Of a stretch of DNA of 64,000 bases, positions 1-13,018 are shown in pieces; the first letter of the stretch is position 1; each line of letters begins with the position of its first letter. The notes beneath the pieces were generated by a model. The model searched no databases, was not told the origin of the DNA, and worked only from the letters and a program-made list of their open reading frames with translations. Source of the DNA: Sparassis latifolia. Its lineage: Eukaryota > Basidiomycota > Agaricomycetes > Polyporales > Sparassidaceae. The position numbers and the translations under genes were made by a program. The stretch covers positions 930,001 through 994,000 of the forward strand of contig CM031562.1 of the NCBI GenBank assembly GCA_018466975.1. Reading direction: 5' to 3'.

Positions 1-499
1 GGCTGGTGAGATTGGTGCCATTCAACACAGGACAAAATTCGCGCATGCTGACATCAATGATATTCAGGATTCTATGCCTCCAGTCCTCGAATTGAATATA
101 ATCTGCATCCGAGTGGGTGTAGACTCCAGGATGGTGCACCGTCCATTGACTCCAGGACACACAACCACTCAGCGTCCACCCTTGCGTCTTGCATCGTCCA
201 TTCCCTCGCTGAGGTACATCGCTCTCGATCACGATATTGTGAGTAGCGGCACCACAGCACTCCCTATGGTGGAGAATGCGTCTTGGTATCGCGCCTGGGG
301 ACCCGCGGAAGAGCGTCAGGTGCATACAATTCCGTCCCATGTGGGTGTGCGCGTCCATGGGTACTTGCATGCCGACGATATGGAGTCACTCGAGAAGCTC
401 GAAGGTGAGCGTTTCTTATTCTAACACACTGTTGGAGCAAGTGCACTGAATCTTTTTGAAGAACTGTTCTCGCCGTCAGAAGTAGCCAGGAAGGACTGA
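1..499 (+). pseudogene. 3' part of an LRR-like F-box family gene, cut by the window edge
   Basis: The gene enters from the left edge; only its C-terminal part is present. Residues read from 74 onward match the end of the family member at 46235-47749: an IICIRV segment, a SLRYIA segment and an HVGVRVH-YLHA--DM-SL motif. A GT-AG intron (405-479) sits at the same codon as in that copy, and a short last exon (480-499) ends in TGA. The first ~70 bases carry the WLVRL segment in a different frame from the rest, so at least one small indel has broken this copy. Function is not known; the complete relative looks like an F-box/leucine-rich protein, a class that selects targets for SCF ubiquitin ligases. 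Family relationship is seen directly; the pseudogene call is inference from the frame change. Confidence 0.6.
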
Positions 500-1111
500 A
501 GTAAATGTAACTAAATCGTACCCAAGTGTATGCTATATTTTGACGCGTGGAGTCTACGCCTTATGTCTCACACTTCGTCGTGCCGATATCGTTCTATTAG
601 ACCACAAATATAACAATTGAACACGTTTTCAAGCGAAGATTTATCTCTAAGTTGCGGCAAGATCTCCCGGAAAGAATGCAGGAAAGACGTATTACAACAT
701 GCATGAGGATGGCATACCTCAGGGTGACCGGTCCTTAAGTGTCTAAGTGTGAGCTAAATCATGGAGAAAGGATGCCTGATACGGAAAATTCGAAAGTGAC
801 GGTATACGTGTCGAAAGACTGTCAAGACCGCAGAGTTTCACCAGTGAGACCCAAAACTAAAACTGAGGGAGAACGTGATATCGTTAAACGCATAGGGTAA
901 TGTATGCTGAAATCACCGCGTGGATGTTAGTAAAACCCAGACAATTAAAAAAGTGCATGGCAAGTGCTCTAAAATGACATGAAAATTTATTGAGCTGCCC
1001 GGTTTGGCATTTTTGGGGAGGGAGAATCGAATATGGAGAAATTGAGCAGAGGGCGTGCTGTAGCTAAACATGTGTATGAGAAGACGCGTGGTTGGGCGGA
1101 AGCAACATGAT
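500..1111. other. intergenic
   Basis: I see no convincing coding exon, RNA gene or repeat here. It lies between the 3' ends of two converging genes. Confidence 0.5.
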
Positions 1112-2741
1112 TCAGACACTCGATGTACAAGGCGTGGGCGGCCGCTCGAAAATGACATAAACCTTGAGGTCTTTGTTCGATATAACGCGTGGCAAATAAG
1201 TCTGTGTAAGAGCTCGAGCCGCCAAAGGGGCCGCGGGACAAACAGGCGAAGGCACCATGAGTTGTAATTCGAAGACTGCGCCGCAGACCCCCTTCGGAAT
1301 GCTGACAGATGCAAGGACGGAGTCAAGCGTGGGCCAGTCCATGAAAATCCAGTTCTCCGGGAAGGGAAGCATGATGCGGATCACGAAGAGGGTCGTACGT
1401 GGGGAAATTAATTGCGTGAGCAGCTTGACTGCGAGGGGTGCCATTGGGGACCAATGAATAGAAGCGGCGACTCGTTCCAGGGCACTATCACGGATGGGAT
1501 CTGTTTCCAGAGCGAGGATGCCTGCTCTGTTCGCCGTGTCTTCGTCTATGATCGTCTTGAACTCGGCGTCGAATTCCGAGGTAGAATTTTCCTCGACTTC
1601 ATCGTCGTCGAGGTCTATCGAATAGTCTTCCATGCCATCCAGGTCAAGACCGCCATCGATGTTAGAATGATCATCATCGCCGGTTATGGCGTCGTCATCG
1701 TTGCCTGCAGCCTGAGCGTCGTAGTACTGCTGGGGCATGTCTCCGTCCTGGAATCGATTGTCGGGAGGCGTCGCATCGTCCTCGAAATCCACTATATTGA
1801 CCAGATGCTCAGCGAATTATAGAACACCACAGATATAGCACGTACTCCGAGAGACTCGCGAACATTGCTCGTAGGATAGATTTCTCAAAGTCGGAGCAAT
1901 CTTCCGAATTAAGGCGAAGAGGCTATCCACGTCCGTGTCATCCCAGTGAATGAACGCATTATCGACCGTGACACTCGCCCGACTCCCCACTAGCCACTGA
2001 AATAGTGGGCCGTAACGTGCACAGTCTGGCTTTCGTAGCTCGAGCGTGCGCAGGCTGAGAGGGGACGGGCTGGAAATTTGACGGCGAGTATGACTTGCCT
2101 TGTGAAACGAGAGTCGCTCCGTTTTCAGGGATGATAAGTGGGGGAATGCCTGCAGTGTGCGCAGAAGCTGGTTGGAGTTCCAGAAGTCGACGATGTCGAT
2201 GTGAAGGCGAGAGACAGATGTGAAGTGTGTGAGGAGGAGGGCTCTTGCTTCTTGCGGAACGTCACCCCAGCTGAGGTCAATTAACCGCAGTGTTTGGATA
2301 CCCTGGAACCTCGTCAAGAATGGCAGCACGTTGCTGATCCACGCGTGATCAGGCTCGTACGTGCCAGCCCGCAGTCCTGAGCATTCGTCTTGGTCCCACA
2401 AGCCCACCATGAGGCACCCGCAGATCTCTATTTCGCGGACATACGAGAGTAGTCCAGAAGATGTGTAAATCGCTTCAAATTGCCGTATATTTGTCCGCGG
2501 CTTCAGCCTTAGCGTTGAGAAGAGATAAGTGCGGGTTCGGGACACGAATGCACGGCAGGTGAGCATACATGCGTGCAAATCCTCCCGCGCAGTGTTTCCT
2601 GCTGCAACATTGTCCGCGATCATGTCATATAATTCTTGGCATAGCCTTGGGCTTTGAGCAGGAGATACTCTGCAAGAGTGTTGGTCAGCCCATGAACACA
2701 TAGAAGTGCAACAGAGAAAGGACACACTGTAGAGTCGTCAT
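1112..2741 (-). CDS. F-box protein with LRR-like C-terminal region
   Basis: Three exons: 2741-2728, 2669-1846 and 1791-1112, with introns of 58 and 54 bases. Splicing joins a short start exon (MTTLQ) to an F-box core (RLCQELYDMIADNV, then a CMLTCRAFVSRTRTYLF stretch), which is the usual place for an F-box near the N-terminus. Leucine-rich segments follow, then an acidic linker (runs of Asp/Glu around 1560-1790) and a C-terminal block. The second splice makes a Met codon across the junction and removes an in-frame stop. F-box proteins of this kind bind Skp1 and present targets to an SCF ubiquitin ligase; the target cannot be told. It is one of about eight F-box-like loci in the window. The exact 3' end after about residue 440 is less certain, because the last stretch is less typical. 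Confidence 0.75.
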
Positions 2742-3823
2742 AGCCTGAGGACTAACGGTATACAGCGAGAGCGGGGACGGTGGGATACTGTACACGAAAG
2801 CATCGTTGGTTTACTTATATATGAAAAATGCAGGCTTCTATCTATCACGAGGCAGTGGGATGGGGGAATGATGAGCCTTCTATTATCGTTAGCGACAGGG
2901 AAAGCGACCGCACTTTTTGCAACGGACAATCAATCGAAAAAATCTGTGCTAGTAATTCCGCCCTGAGACGACCACAAAGCGCCTAGTATCGCTTCGAGCG
3001 TGCACCCAGTATATGATAGCACTACCGTTGGAAGGATGGTTCGCAACCTCAAATTCCCATCAATTTTGCCACCTGCCATGGCAGTGTGTGGTGCATACCA
3101 ATGAATGGCAGGAATGGTGGATATGATCTGTGATCGAGAGGTGGGAGTGTACCGCTAGTCTCCCAAAGGCAGACTGACACTCTGCTTCAACCGTTGTTCC
3201 TCAGAATGTCTAGTCTCATACCAAGAACCGTCCGCGTTCCGCGACGTCTTGTATCAAAGTCCGGTTGTTACAAGGGGTTGATTCGTTACAAATTCGTTAC
3301 CATGAGTTACAAGTGGATTTCTTATCCATTAGTATCCGGTCGTAACACCGGCCTCAAACCGGTAACAATCAGCCGCGCCACCCTGCAGACCCCTTCAATA
3401 CCTTTGTTACAAACCCCTCTGACGTTATCAGAGGGTTTGCGTCGAACCTACCGCTCGGTTCAGCGGATTCGCGCGGCACGCAGTTGCTAAACCTTTAGAA
3501 ACCGTCTTGCATGGGGCGATCATCATCGGCCGCTGAGTTCATGGTGGGAAATGTGGTCGACGGGCAGAGATCCGCCACTATCTGGCCACCGAGGTGGCGA
3601 AATGGGTGCGTGGTGGAACAGCGCACGCGCCCGTAGCCACCATGATCCGCGAAGATCTAGACCCATTCAATGCACCCAATTCATGTATTGCTATCATGAC
3701 CAGAGAGGTATGTTTATATTCGCTACAACAAAAGCACAGAGTTCTCTCGAAACCAGATGGTAAATAAGTTAGCCAAGGACAATAAACACCCGGATCGGCA
3801 TCTGTCATACAATACACTGATGC
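2742..3823. other. intergenic, with a dispersed repeat
   Basis: No gene is supported. The stretch 3154-3204 resembles 32373-32425 (shared TAGTCTCnCAAAGGC and CTCTGCTTCAAC blocks). Both lie several hundred bases upstream of minus-strand F-box-like genes. Around 3340-3360 there is a short ACCGG/CCGGT hairpin. I looked for a tRNA near the TCGAACC at about 3440 and could not form one. Confidence 0.4.
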
Positions 3824-6800
3824 TTAGCCACCATTCTCCATACTTCGCGATGACACAGTCGTGACTGCGCCATCAGTTGCCGCCTCCACCTTAAGGGGTG
3901 TTTCTGGTTGTGGTAGTGGCTTTCGCGATGGCTCCACGCCGATGGACACCGCAGTGTCTGTGTCCACCATACTCGGTCCGTCGATAAGCCCGATGGTTCG
4001 CTGCACATCGCCAGGTACCTCGATGCGTCTCCGCTTCAACTCATTGTTCGAAGATGGTGGTTCATTTTCAGGACCAGATGGCGCAGACGGTGTCTTGACT
4101 GAGGAACGTTCGAAGCTCAGTCTGCGACAGTTACGTCAAAAACCCACCGGAGACACACCAATATTTGTAACACGTACATGAGCTTATTCCATTCTAATCC
4201 AGCGCCGAAGGGCAGGCGACGTGAAGTCATGAGCGACCTATCAGGATCCTCTGCTGGACCCACTGCAAGGGCGGCACGTCGCCGTTTCCGTCGCCTAACA
4301 GCCAAGTTCCGCTCCGCGTACTCCAAAAGACGCTGTGGCCGATTGCGCAACCCATAGGAGTGAGCGGAGCCGGGCTAGAAGTACACGAGGGTATCAGCGG
4401 ACCTGGTACACGAGGATTCAACTGACACTCACCTCGACAAACTCTGCAACCATGATCTCGATCCCAGCACCATCATGGCTATTGCCCCACCCCGAGCTAC
4501 GTAGCGTGCTGCCATCATCGTCATTCTCACTGTCCTCGAGCATACTCTCGATTGTTCGTTTCCGTTTACGGTAGGCAGCACCATATCCGCCAACGAACCT
4601 CGCCTCCTTCGTGAGTTTGAGATCCAGCCGTAAGTCCCGGCGTTCACTTCGCGCGCGCTGTGCGCCACTCCATGTGATGAACCCTGCATGGAGTGCACAT
4701 AAAAATAGGTCCGAGTCGTCCGTGTACACTCTCCGCACGCCACGGTCCTCGAACCGCCGGTGGTGGAACGGAAACGCGTGTGCAAGCTGGGACGCCGGGG
4801 GTGAGATCGGGTATAGAGAGCGTACCTCTGCACCTCCCCATATACGTGGATGTGCTGGGCGCTGGGTAGGGATAAATCCGTATGGGATAAGAATAGTGGT
4901 GTGGATCTCGCGTGGTTCGCGTTCAAGCGGCATCCCATGTAAATTCGGCTCATACGAGAGATTGGGGAAGTCGATGTAGGGGAATGGTATTCGCGGATAG
5001 ACGTACATTCCGATATGCAGTGGAGGTTCCGACGGTGCTCGAGGGATAACAGGAGTCGGTGAGCGCGCATGTGCATACAGCGAAGAACCAGGAGGTGCAC
5101 TGGTTGAAACTGGGAGATGGCTGAAAGGCGGCGGCGGAGGAGTGCGACGATGCGGGAAACCCAGAGCAGCAATGTTCGGGTGTGAATGTTGGTGAGACAG
5201 GGGATGAGGCGGATGGATGAGCAGAGGTTGATGCGATGGCGTTGCAACCAAAGATGGTGGATGGGAAGGGCCATTCGTCAACCTTGAAGCACCCTGCCTG
5301 AACAGCCCGGGCTGCTGGCGATCCTGTATGACTGATCCAAAGGGCGGAATGTCAGGCGGAATGATACTAGGACCTACGCTCGGCGGTGCCCCAGGCAGGA
5401 CTCCTGTAGCACTCCCCGCCTTGGATGACTTGGAGCTTGGCACATTACCCTGTGCGGAACTACCAGAGAGCGACGAAGCACGATGTTGGTGAAGGTGGTG
5501 GTGGTGATGCGGAATCTGTGTCTGGTTCTGCCGTGAAGAACGCACCGCGTCGCTCTCCCGTTGCTCTCTCTCCCGCTCCTTCTCAAAGTCTATCTCCATC
5601 CACTGGCCGCTTCGTTGGCGGGTAAGGCGCTCTCTCTCCTCCGCCAACTCCTCCGCTGCACCGCCAGACCTGCAAATTCTTCGGTCCTCTCTCACCCTCT
5701 CTTTCTCCTTCGCCGTGGTCCTTCCCCTTTGCGGAGCCCGCGGGAGCCTTTCAGTCTTCTCCGTGTCGGCCTCGACCTCTCTCGCCTCGCGCATCCTTGC
5801 ATCTTCAAAGTCGATATAGCGACCACGCTCTCGTCCCCGCCCTCTTTCCCTCTCCATCTCCAGCATCATAGCACGCTCGCGCTCCCTCTCCCGCTCGCGT
5901 TCGTCTTCCCCGGGCACTGGGCGTGGCTGCGCAAAGCGCGACCACTGGCTCGCTTGGTTCTGCTGCGACTGCCTTAGCCACTCACGCTCTGTGTCCGCAT
6001 CCGAGACGATCATGCCATCCATATGCCCGTGAGTAAGCCTGAACTCCAACTCGCGCGCCCGGTCGCGATCGCGCTCCCACTCCCGCTGCTCGCGCTCGCG
6101 CTCCCAATCGCGTCGTCCACCAGGCGGCTCACCGACGACGCCCACATTCCCCGCCCTCGCCTCCCGTTCCAACCTCTCCCTCTCTCGCTGGCCTTCCCGC
6201 TCCTTCACGCCTATCAGGTTCATGCCGACCGCGCCCGGGCCCGTGAGCATCTGCGTCTGCGGCCCTGCGCGCGCCCCAGAACTCGCAGGGTGACCCATGT
6301 TCATGCTGGTGATGGTCGATGAGAGCGCAGACCCCGCAGGCGCGCCCAACGCGGAAGGCGGTGCCCGGGGGACGCGCATGTCACGGTCACGATCACGATC
6401 ACGCTCATCGAACCGTGCACTCGGCGGGCGCTGCAGGCTCCCCATCGCGGGCGACCCCGGGCGCTGCCCGATGTACTCGAAGCTTCCTCGCGGGCGATGG
6501 GCCTGCATCTGTCCCATGCCCTGAGCCGACATCTGGCCGGGCGCGTTCGCATGCGGGTGTGCGCCGTACATTGGTGAAGGGTCCATGAAGCTCGGAGGAG
6601 AGAGATGGCGCGGCGGAATGCTCGGCCCTGCATTGGGTGGGGGACCCATACCCGGCCCGACGGGCGTTGGGAAAAGTGGGATGGCGCCGTGGCTATGCCC
6701 TGGCATCATACCCGGTCCAGGGGGCGAAGATCCAGGCGCGGGTGCGAGCATGGGTGGGCCGGCCGACGCTGCGTGCATCGGTCCTGGTCGACTTGGCGGC

Positions 6801-7503
6801 GGCATGTAATGGGATGAAGGGGTGGTGGGCAGCGTGTGGGCATGGTGCAGATGCTGGTGTTGGTGCTGGTGCTGCTGATGCTGCTGGTGCTGGTGCGATT
6901 GCTGTACAGGGCCTGCGCGGGGCGGAGGGGGAAGCGAATTTGATGCGCGATGCTCGAGGATGTATGGCTGAGCCTGTGTGCCTGTGTATATACGGTGTAT
7001 CAGTAGTGTTTTCTACACAGATCATCCCCAGACTTCTTCTCCGCATCCCGAAGCAAATGACGACACGTACCTGGGGGGCCTAGGCTACCGGGCGGGCCGT
7101 GATGAGGGTGTAACACCAACTCATGAGGATGGGGCAAAGGTTCGATGTTCGGACGTCGGTGTTGTTGCTCGTACGCATCGTGGAGGAGTGAAGAAGGAGG
7201 TGGCAGCTGAGCCAGACGCTGGGGATGGGGGTAGTCCGGCGGTGGATAAGGATGATGTGGAGGCGACTGGGGGCGAATAAGCCTGTGAAAGGGTGGTGAG
7301 GTGTGCAGCGACGGCTGAGACGGCTGTGGACGAGGAGAGATGTGCTGGAGAGGTCGGTCTCTGTCGCGGGGTGGAGAGCGATGAGGCTGAGGCGGCTGAG
7401 GCGGCTGCTGCTGCTGCTGCTGTTGCTGCTCGCGCTCACGCTGTTGCTGCTGCCTGCGACGATCGTCCGATGGAGAATCCTGGAGGAGAGCGGCGACGTT
7501 CAT
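3824..7503 (-). CDS. RXT3: Rxt3-domain protein, probable Rpd3L histone deacetylase complex subunit
   Basis: Four exons (7503-7071, 6981-4433, 4374-4178, 4121-3824; introns 89, 58, 56) give about 1158 residues with the frame kept at every junction. The protein opens with MNVAALLQDSPSDD, then Gln-, Pro- and His-rich low complexity, followed by long Arg/Glu-rich runs that may form a helix. The Rxt3 domain is at about residues 800-945: YPRIPFPYIDFPNL, LIPYGFIP, RIWGG, YTDDSDLFLCALHAGFI. In yeast, Rxt3 belongs to the large Rpd3 deacetylase complex and acts in the nucleus in transcriptional repression; the same role is inferred here. It is far longer than yeast Rxt3, mostly because of low-complexity extensions, which is common in basidiomycetes. 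Start chosen as the first Met of the only open first exon. The C-terminal exons carry a basic patch (KRRR) that could be a nuclear signal. Confidence 0.85.
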
Positions 7504-8261
7504 GGTGGTGCGCCGACGACGAGGACAACGACGAGGAGGACAGCGAAGGCGGCGACGACGATGGTAGGAAGAAAGCAGCGATGAGAAATGTTTGGACGTT
7601 CGCCAAAATGCGGTCGCTGATCACAGGGGCAATCGAGATCTTTATCTACTATTACGACATGCCATCTTCCGCGTTTTTGTCGTGCATGGTATTTCGCTTG
7701 CCACTTCACGCAAATTCGGCTCTCTTCCGCAAAATGCCAAAATCCTGGCCGGAATATCTTACTCTGACTATTAAACGCACCTTATAGCAAGGACGTTGTG
7801 GCAGGCAGTGTCCTCGAGGATTGGCAGATGGGCCGGGGTGGCGGCGCCACGCGATATTTGAGAATTGTTCGATCGCCAAATTAGATCTGAGATGCACTCA
7901 TTCCGGCAACTTCCGATAAGTAGCCTCCGGCAATAAACTATAGGCGCCCGTCATTTCTGCTCGCTATGTTCTTTCTTCCTTGCAAACTCAGCTCAACCGA
8001 GAAAATGTATTCATCACATAGCAAGTCAAGACATGAGTGTCAACGAATGTTGCAATTCTGTCTTGGTCGTTATTGCATCCCTATTCCTCAACTCTGAGCA
8101 AGTGGGTTCCAGACGGTTGCTCTCGATCTGGCAGCCTTTGAAGCAGATATCTAAAACAGTGCCATTCGAGCAATACAATACTAAATGTTACGATAGCAGG
8201 ACAGGAATGAGCTCAGAGTCAATAGATCACACATGCAGCAGTCCGAATGCCCCCGAGTCAT
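7504..8261. other. intergenic between two minus-strand genes
   Basis: This holds the upstream region of the RXT3 homologue and the 3' side of the RanBP3 homologue. No exon, RNA gene or repeat is recognised. Confidence 0.5.
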
Positions 8262-10817
8262 CTACTCGCTAGGAATGTGCGAGTTGATCTCCTCCAGTAG
8301 CTCAGCTGCGATCTTCGTATTTGCCACCTGTAAAGATTTCAACGCCTGAAGGGACCGGAGGCAGGAGACACACATACTCGGAGACTGAAATGCGTCGTGC
8401 TGCCATGCTCGAAGATGCTAAATCGCAAGTATCGTGGATCTTGCGCTAGGGAACATCGCATACCCCTGAACAGCGGCGCATTCAGCACTACCGTGTACAC
8501 CGCCTCCTTCCGCATCACTGATCGCATTTTAGCACAGTTCGCGATTCGCGTATAATATTCGATACGTACCCAGCCTCGCGCCAGTACCATCGTCTCTCCG
8601 CACGTTCAGCCTCAGGGTACCCGTTCCCCGCTCCTTCCAGTGGGTGTCCTCGCTCAAGGCATACAGCTTTCCTCGCACTTGGTACACCGTCTCTTCGTCC
8701 TCTTCTCCAGTAAGCACTGGAAGGATACATCAGCAAATTTACACCGCACACTCGAATGAGATACTCACTCTCTTGCTCCGTCAACGCAGGCCGCCCGAGG
8801 TCGTCCGAGATCTTCTCTTCATCCTTCTGTGCCCTCAATCGTTCGCCAAAAGTCTGGCCACTATCGCTCTGCGTTTCGTCGTGCTCTTCATCGTCTTCAT
8901 CCTTGCCTCCAGCAAAGATGCCCAAACCCACGGGCTTGGAGTCACTGCTGCTGGCTCTGACGCTAGTGCTCGAGTTGGCGCCATCTCCGAGAGCGGGCGA
9001 ATTGGTACCTGAGGAACGCGTCGAGGTTTGGGCGGAGAAAGAATGAGCGCCACCTGTCGCGTATGCCGAGAAAGCGTTCACAACACGCGCTTGACTATGG
9101 CGCGATGGAGAATGACTGCGGTTGAGGGAACCCAGCCCTCCGAGAGGTGGGGGAGGGGACTTCGGACGCTTCGCTGCGGATGCAAACGGCGAAGTGCTGG
9201 AAGCAAAGGCTTCGAAACCCGTCCGCTTGTGGACTTCGTTCTGCGATTCTTTGCTAGAGGACGACTCCTTGAACGGAGAGGACGAGGCGGTACCGACGCT
9301 CATGGGCGAAAATGTGGATGCAGTGAGGCTAGGACTGGTGTGCCCGCTAGAGGTGGCGCCCAGGCTCGCCCAGGGTGACGATGGAGGCTTTCTGCCAAAT
9401 ATGCTTGGCCCTGAGGCGGCCGAAAAGGGTGAACTTCCCGAGGCGTACGCCATGAAGCCGCCCTGCAAAACAATGTCAGCCAGACCTTTAAAAGCAAACG
9501 AACGTAGGTACGCACAAACTTCGGCGTCACGGTCGGTGTCGATAGTGTGGGAGATGATGTTTTTGAGCTCGACGCCTTGGGCTCCTCTTCGTCGGGAGGA
9601 GGAGTCGGGCGTTTCGTCAACCGAGGGTTGGCGTCTTCGTCAGGGTCGTCCCTCTGGCGCTTCATCGTACCGGACTCGGGAGCGACACCGTTCACCTCCG
9701 GTGCGGTCTGACCAGGCACCAGGCGGTCGCTCACCGCGCGGTCGGCCAATTTCCTCTTCAACCCCTTCTCCTGGTCTACGTCCGATTCGGAATCTCGGCG
9801 GGAGTGGGGGAGCGGGATGGACGCGGGCTCGGGAATTGTGACAGATTCCGCGGACGGTGTTACCGCGTTGGGTATGGCCTCGTCAGGTATGGGTTCGTCA
9901 GGTTTGGCCTCGTCGGTTGTAGCCTCGTCAGGTGTAGCCTCGTCGGTTGTAGCCTCATCAAGTGTGGCCTCGTCGGTTGTGGCCTCGTTGGGTTTGGCCT
10001 CATCGGATGTCGCCTCGTCGTTATTCTCTCGCAGGGTATCTGTAGGCTTCTCAGACATATCCGCGTCGTCACTTTGCTCGTCCTCCTCGATCGCAACATC
10101 GACCGCGGGAGGGTCTGGCCGGCAACCGCCGGCGACCGAACCTGTTCCTCCTCTCGTCCTAGCTCCGCCGTTGCCGGCTCCTGTCCTCGGATGCTCGGGG
10201 CAGCTGTGTCCTCCATCTCGTGATCTTCCTCTTTGTCCTCGGTCTCCTCTTTGACCTGGTCGCTGTCCGCAACCTTCTGTGCGTTCTGCCAGGTGATCTC
10301 CTCAACGCCTTGGCTGATCTGCCGAATCTTGCTCTCGTGTGGCGGCGAGCAGCTAAGAACGGGATCTTCGTCTTCTTCCTGCGCTGCAACAAGCGCTGCG
10401 CTTACGCGGTTCTTCTTTTTTGGGGTGCGGGGCTCCTTGATATCGGTGTGCTCTGTATCCACATCCTGTGGCAATCGCAGCAAAAGGCGCACAGATGAGA
10501 ACGGGATTGTACTCGGAGACAAAGTTGGTGTGAATGTATGAATAGTGGACGTACAACTGAAGTGGGCTGGGGTGTGGCCGGTTCGAGCGACACCTCTCTC
10601 TCTCGCTTCCGAGATGCCTTAAGTTCTGCAGAAACTATAAAGATCTTTCTCTGCACGATGAACAGTGCGGATCCTGCTTACCGTCGTTACATTCGAGTAG
10701 ATCTGGGGGGGTTCGTGGCAGCGACGCCATGCCCTGAGAATCAACCTGCTCCTCGGTATGAGTTTCCTCTGGCATTGTCTTCCCCGGGCTGAGTTCAGAG
10801 TCGTCCTGTGCTTCCAT
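8262..10817 (-). CDS. YRB2: RanBP3/Yrb2-like Ran-binding nuclear export cofactor
   Basis: Eight exons (10817-10682, 10625-10555, 10465-10142, 10085-9516, 9462-8769, 8716-8570, 8517-8378, 8327-8262) give 715 residues; all phases agree. The C-terminal RanBP1 domain spans about residues 598-712: TGEEDEETVYQVRGKLYAL, GTGTLRLNVRRDDGTGARLV, then FSIFEHGSTTHFSLR. Upstream are SRKREREVSLEPA and a KKKNR basic patch near the N-terminus and FG-like GGFMAYASGSSPF segments, which fits the RanBP3/Yrb2 family. These proteins bind Ran-GTP and Crm1 and assist nuclear protein export. A run of DEAT-type acidic pentapeptides is encoded by a 15-bp minisatellite (about 9885-10025). The third intron (10141-10086) has a weak GTTCGG donor but is needed to keep the frame; that junction is the least certain. 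Confidence 0.85.
9885..10025. repeat. 15-bp minisatellite inside the RanBP3-like gene
   Basis: About nine imperfect copies of a 15-base unit (plus strand GCCTCGTCGGTTGTA and variants) run in tandem. On the coding minus strand each unit encodes an acidic pentapeptide of the D-E-A-T-x type. Unit length is a multiple of three, so copy-number change would keep the frame. The tract sits in the disordered N-terminal half, away from the RanBP1 domain. Confidence 0.8.
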
Positions 10818-13018
10818 TGGTAACGTTTGTTGGGTGGATGTACGCAGGCAATGTGGAGGTTCAAAGGAAGTGCTTGACGGTGGCTGGAGTAGGAAATGGA
10901 GATAAGGAACGCGTTGTTAGTCTCTATTTGGATGCTTTCGGAGTTTGAATGCTTCTTTTGCCCATTGTGTACTCTCTCGTCGCCGTGACATGCGGCAATG
11001 CGGCTCTCACAGGCCTGAACTGTCTGGTTTCTTCTTGTTCTCTGCTGGGACTGCGACGGCATTAGTGTGTACGCAGTCCATGCAATGCACCAGCATCCGT
11101 GTCCATGTAGATTGACTTCATTGGGATCCTAAGTATAGTAAGTATTATACTCTGTACGTTCAAGTTGTGAATCGAACCAATCCACGGTGCGACTGGTCAG
11201 GCCTGAGTATGTTGCCGTAGTCCAGATCAAATGTGATAACACGCATATAAAGACTTGCCGCTCATCGCGATGCTGTGATCCAGTGAAGCCATATGGGTAT
11301 TGACAACGAAATACCTCGTCATTTCTGCCTGCCTACTAACCTCAGATGTACTTGAATCGCGGCGTCCGCTTTCAGAGATGACCGAACGGAATAAAACAAT
11401 CAACGGGGATTTTCCACAGGTGTGTACTCTGATCGTTACATGTCCGATGTTCAGTAGCTCATTCTGTAGCGTTAAATATACCAGGGTTTCTGTGCGTTGG
11501 GTGCGAATGCTTCAGCAATTTCGCGGTAAAACGGTACCAATCTGATGAACCATTCATAGTGATCGCTCTGATGCGCATCTGCTGCACATAGGCCTACCAG
11601 ATGCGCTTATTGTGGTGAAGCTTCATCCCTGCTACGGCCTCCACTGTTTCCGGGACATGCCAACCATCATTGCCTATGAGTTCCCAGGAAAGAGCGCTCC
11701 AAGAGTGACATTCGTGGTCATTTGTAGCTCTTGGAAGTATCGACATTTTAATTTCCTGCGGAACTTGAATAAAAACCGCGGTCTCTTATAGTATCGTTTT
11801 CTCCGTGAGATTACATGGATTCTGACGTACAGGACCTCTGGTCATCGACAACAAATCATGGTACCGATCTTGCGCGTATGAATCACCGTCGCAAGTCAAT
11901 GGATGACTGATCGTTCGATGAGCGTAAATGCGCCTTTTCAGAGTGAAGAGCATACAAGCGTCCTGTGAGCGGAAGGTGAGTCGCATCAAGAGTCCGTGAA
12001 CTTGTTATTAACACCCCATTGCATACAGTGTGAAAACCCAGCAATTCAGGACAGGCAAGAGCTCTACTCAGATATCCCAGGCCAACTACCCGCTCTCATC
12101 AAGTGTCATCATTTTTTCGCTGAGAATATCCGACATCAGTGGCCGTGGCGTGCTACGCCTTGTCCGTCTTGTAGACGAGCCTGTAATCCCTGGCTGCTAG
12201 AGATGTCTTACCAGACTATTTCCCACTCGGCCGGCAACGCCAACTCGTGCTTTTTGGTACTTTGCTCACGGGTGGAGGGCCCGCATTATGACTCGCGTAA
12301 CGATAACCCACTATTCAATAGAAGCTCGCAAGGAAGAACGAACGTGAAATAAAGAGCTCAATATACATTCTCACGCCTGATTATAAATTCCTATTACCAA
12401 CGCGGTACTTCATCCCCCCTCATGGCGAACACGTCCGGCTGTCGCAGTGCCGACAGTAGAAATATTGCACCAGCGCTTTCCGCAACCTTGCCCGTCGAGA
12501 TCTCATCAAGACATACGGCCCAACGGGCATGGACTCCACTGCCACGGACCGGGACGACATCATCGTCCTTTCACCGCCACTGCCACCATACTACACGACA
12601 TACTTGTAATGAAGGCTTACGAAGTCAGTGCAGTAATTGTAGAACTTGATTCAGAGATCTTGTACGTTGCTCGCTGCGTTATGTTGTACGTAAGTAGTAG
12701 ATACCTGGCCGTGACACAAGTTAACCCTCGCTTTCACTGATTTTCAATGCCGTTGTACTTACGCAGTGCGTCAGAAGCCACTGCCTTCTAGTGCATCCAT
12801 AGTGGCTGAGGACGGGTGATGGAACATTTTGACAGCGCCTGCGCAATGCGCGCTGCGCTGCACAGCGAGCTAGCTTCGAATCTGGCGCCTCCTGTCTGCT
12901 ATTTAACAGAGAGTGAGAGTCATTCCCCTCCAACCAGATCCTCCATCTTTCGCTGCGACCTAGCTAAGGGCATATTCACTTTTGAACGTCATTATATATA
13001 CCGACCCTTAGCATCATA
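10818..13018. other. 2.2-kb intergenic region between divergent genes
   Basis: Upstream regions of the RanBP3-like gene (-) and the DUF7330-like gene (+). Several open frames of 60-118 codons exist but show no recognisable domain or convincing splice structure. The plus-frame stretch about 12500-12608 reads like ordinary protein sequence (ending PPLPPYYTTYL) and could be a decayed C-terminal exon, but I cannot support it. A TATATATA stands at 12993-13000, unusually close to the next start codon. Confidence 0.4.

Noticed and set aside
3330..3480. Possible tRNA gene suggested by TCGAACC and hairpins
   Set aside because: No acceptor stem or D arm could be formed around the candidate B box on either strand.
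5374..7083. Many long plus-strand open frames opposite the RXT3 gene
   Set aside because: They are antisense shadows of Arg/Glu/Pro-rich codons in the RXT3 homologue, which has a real domain and consistent splicing.
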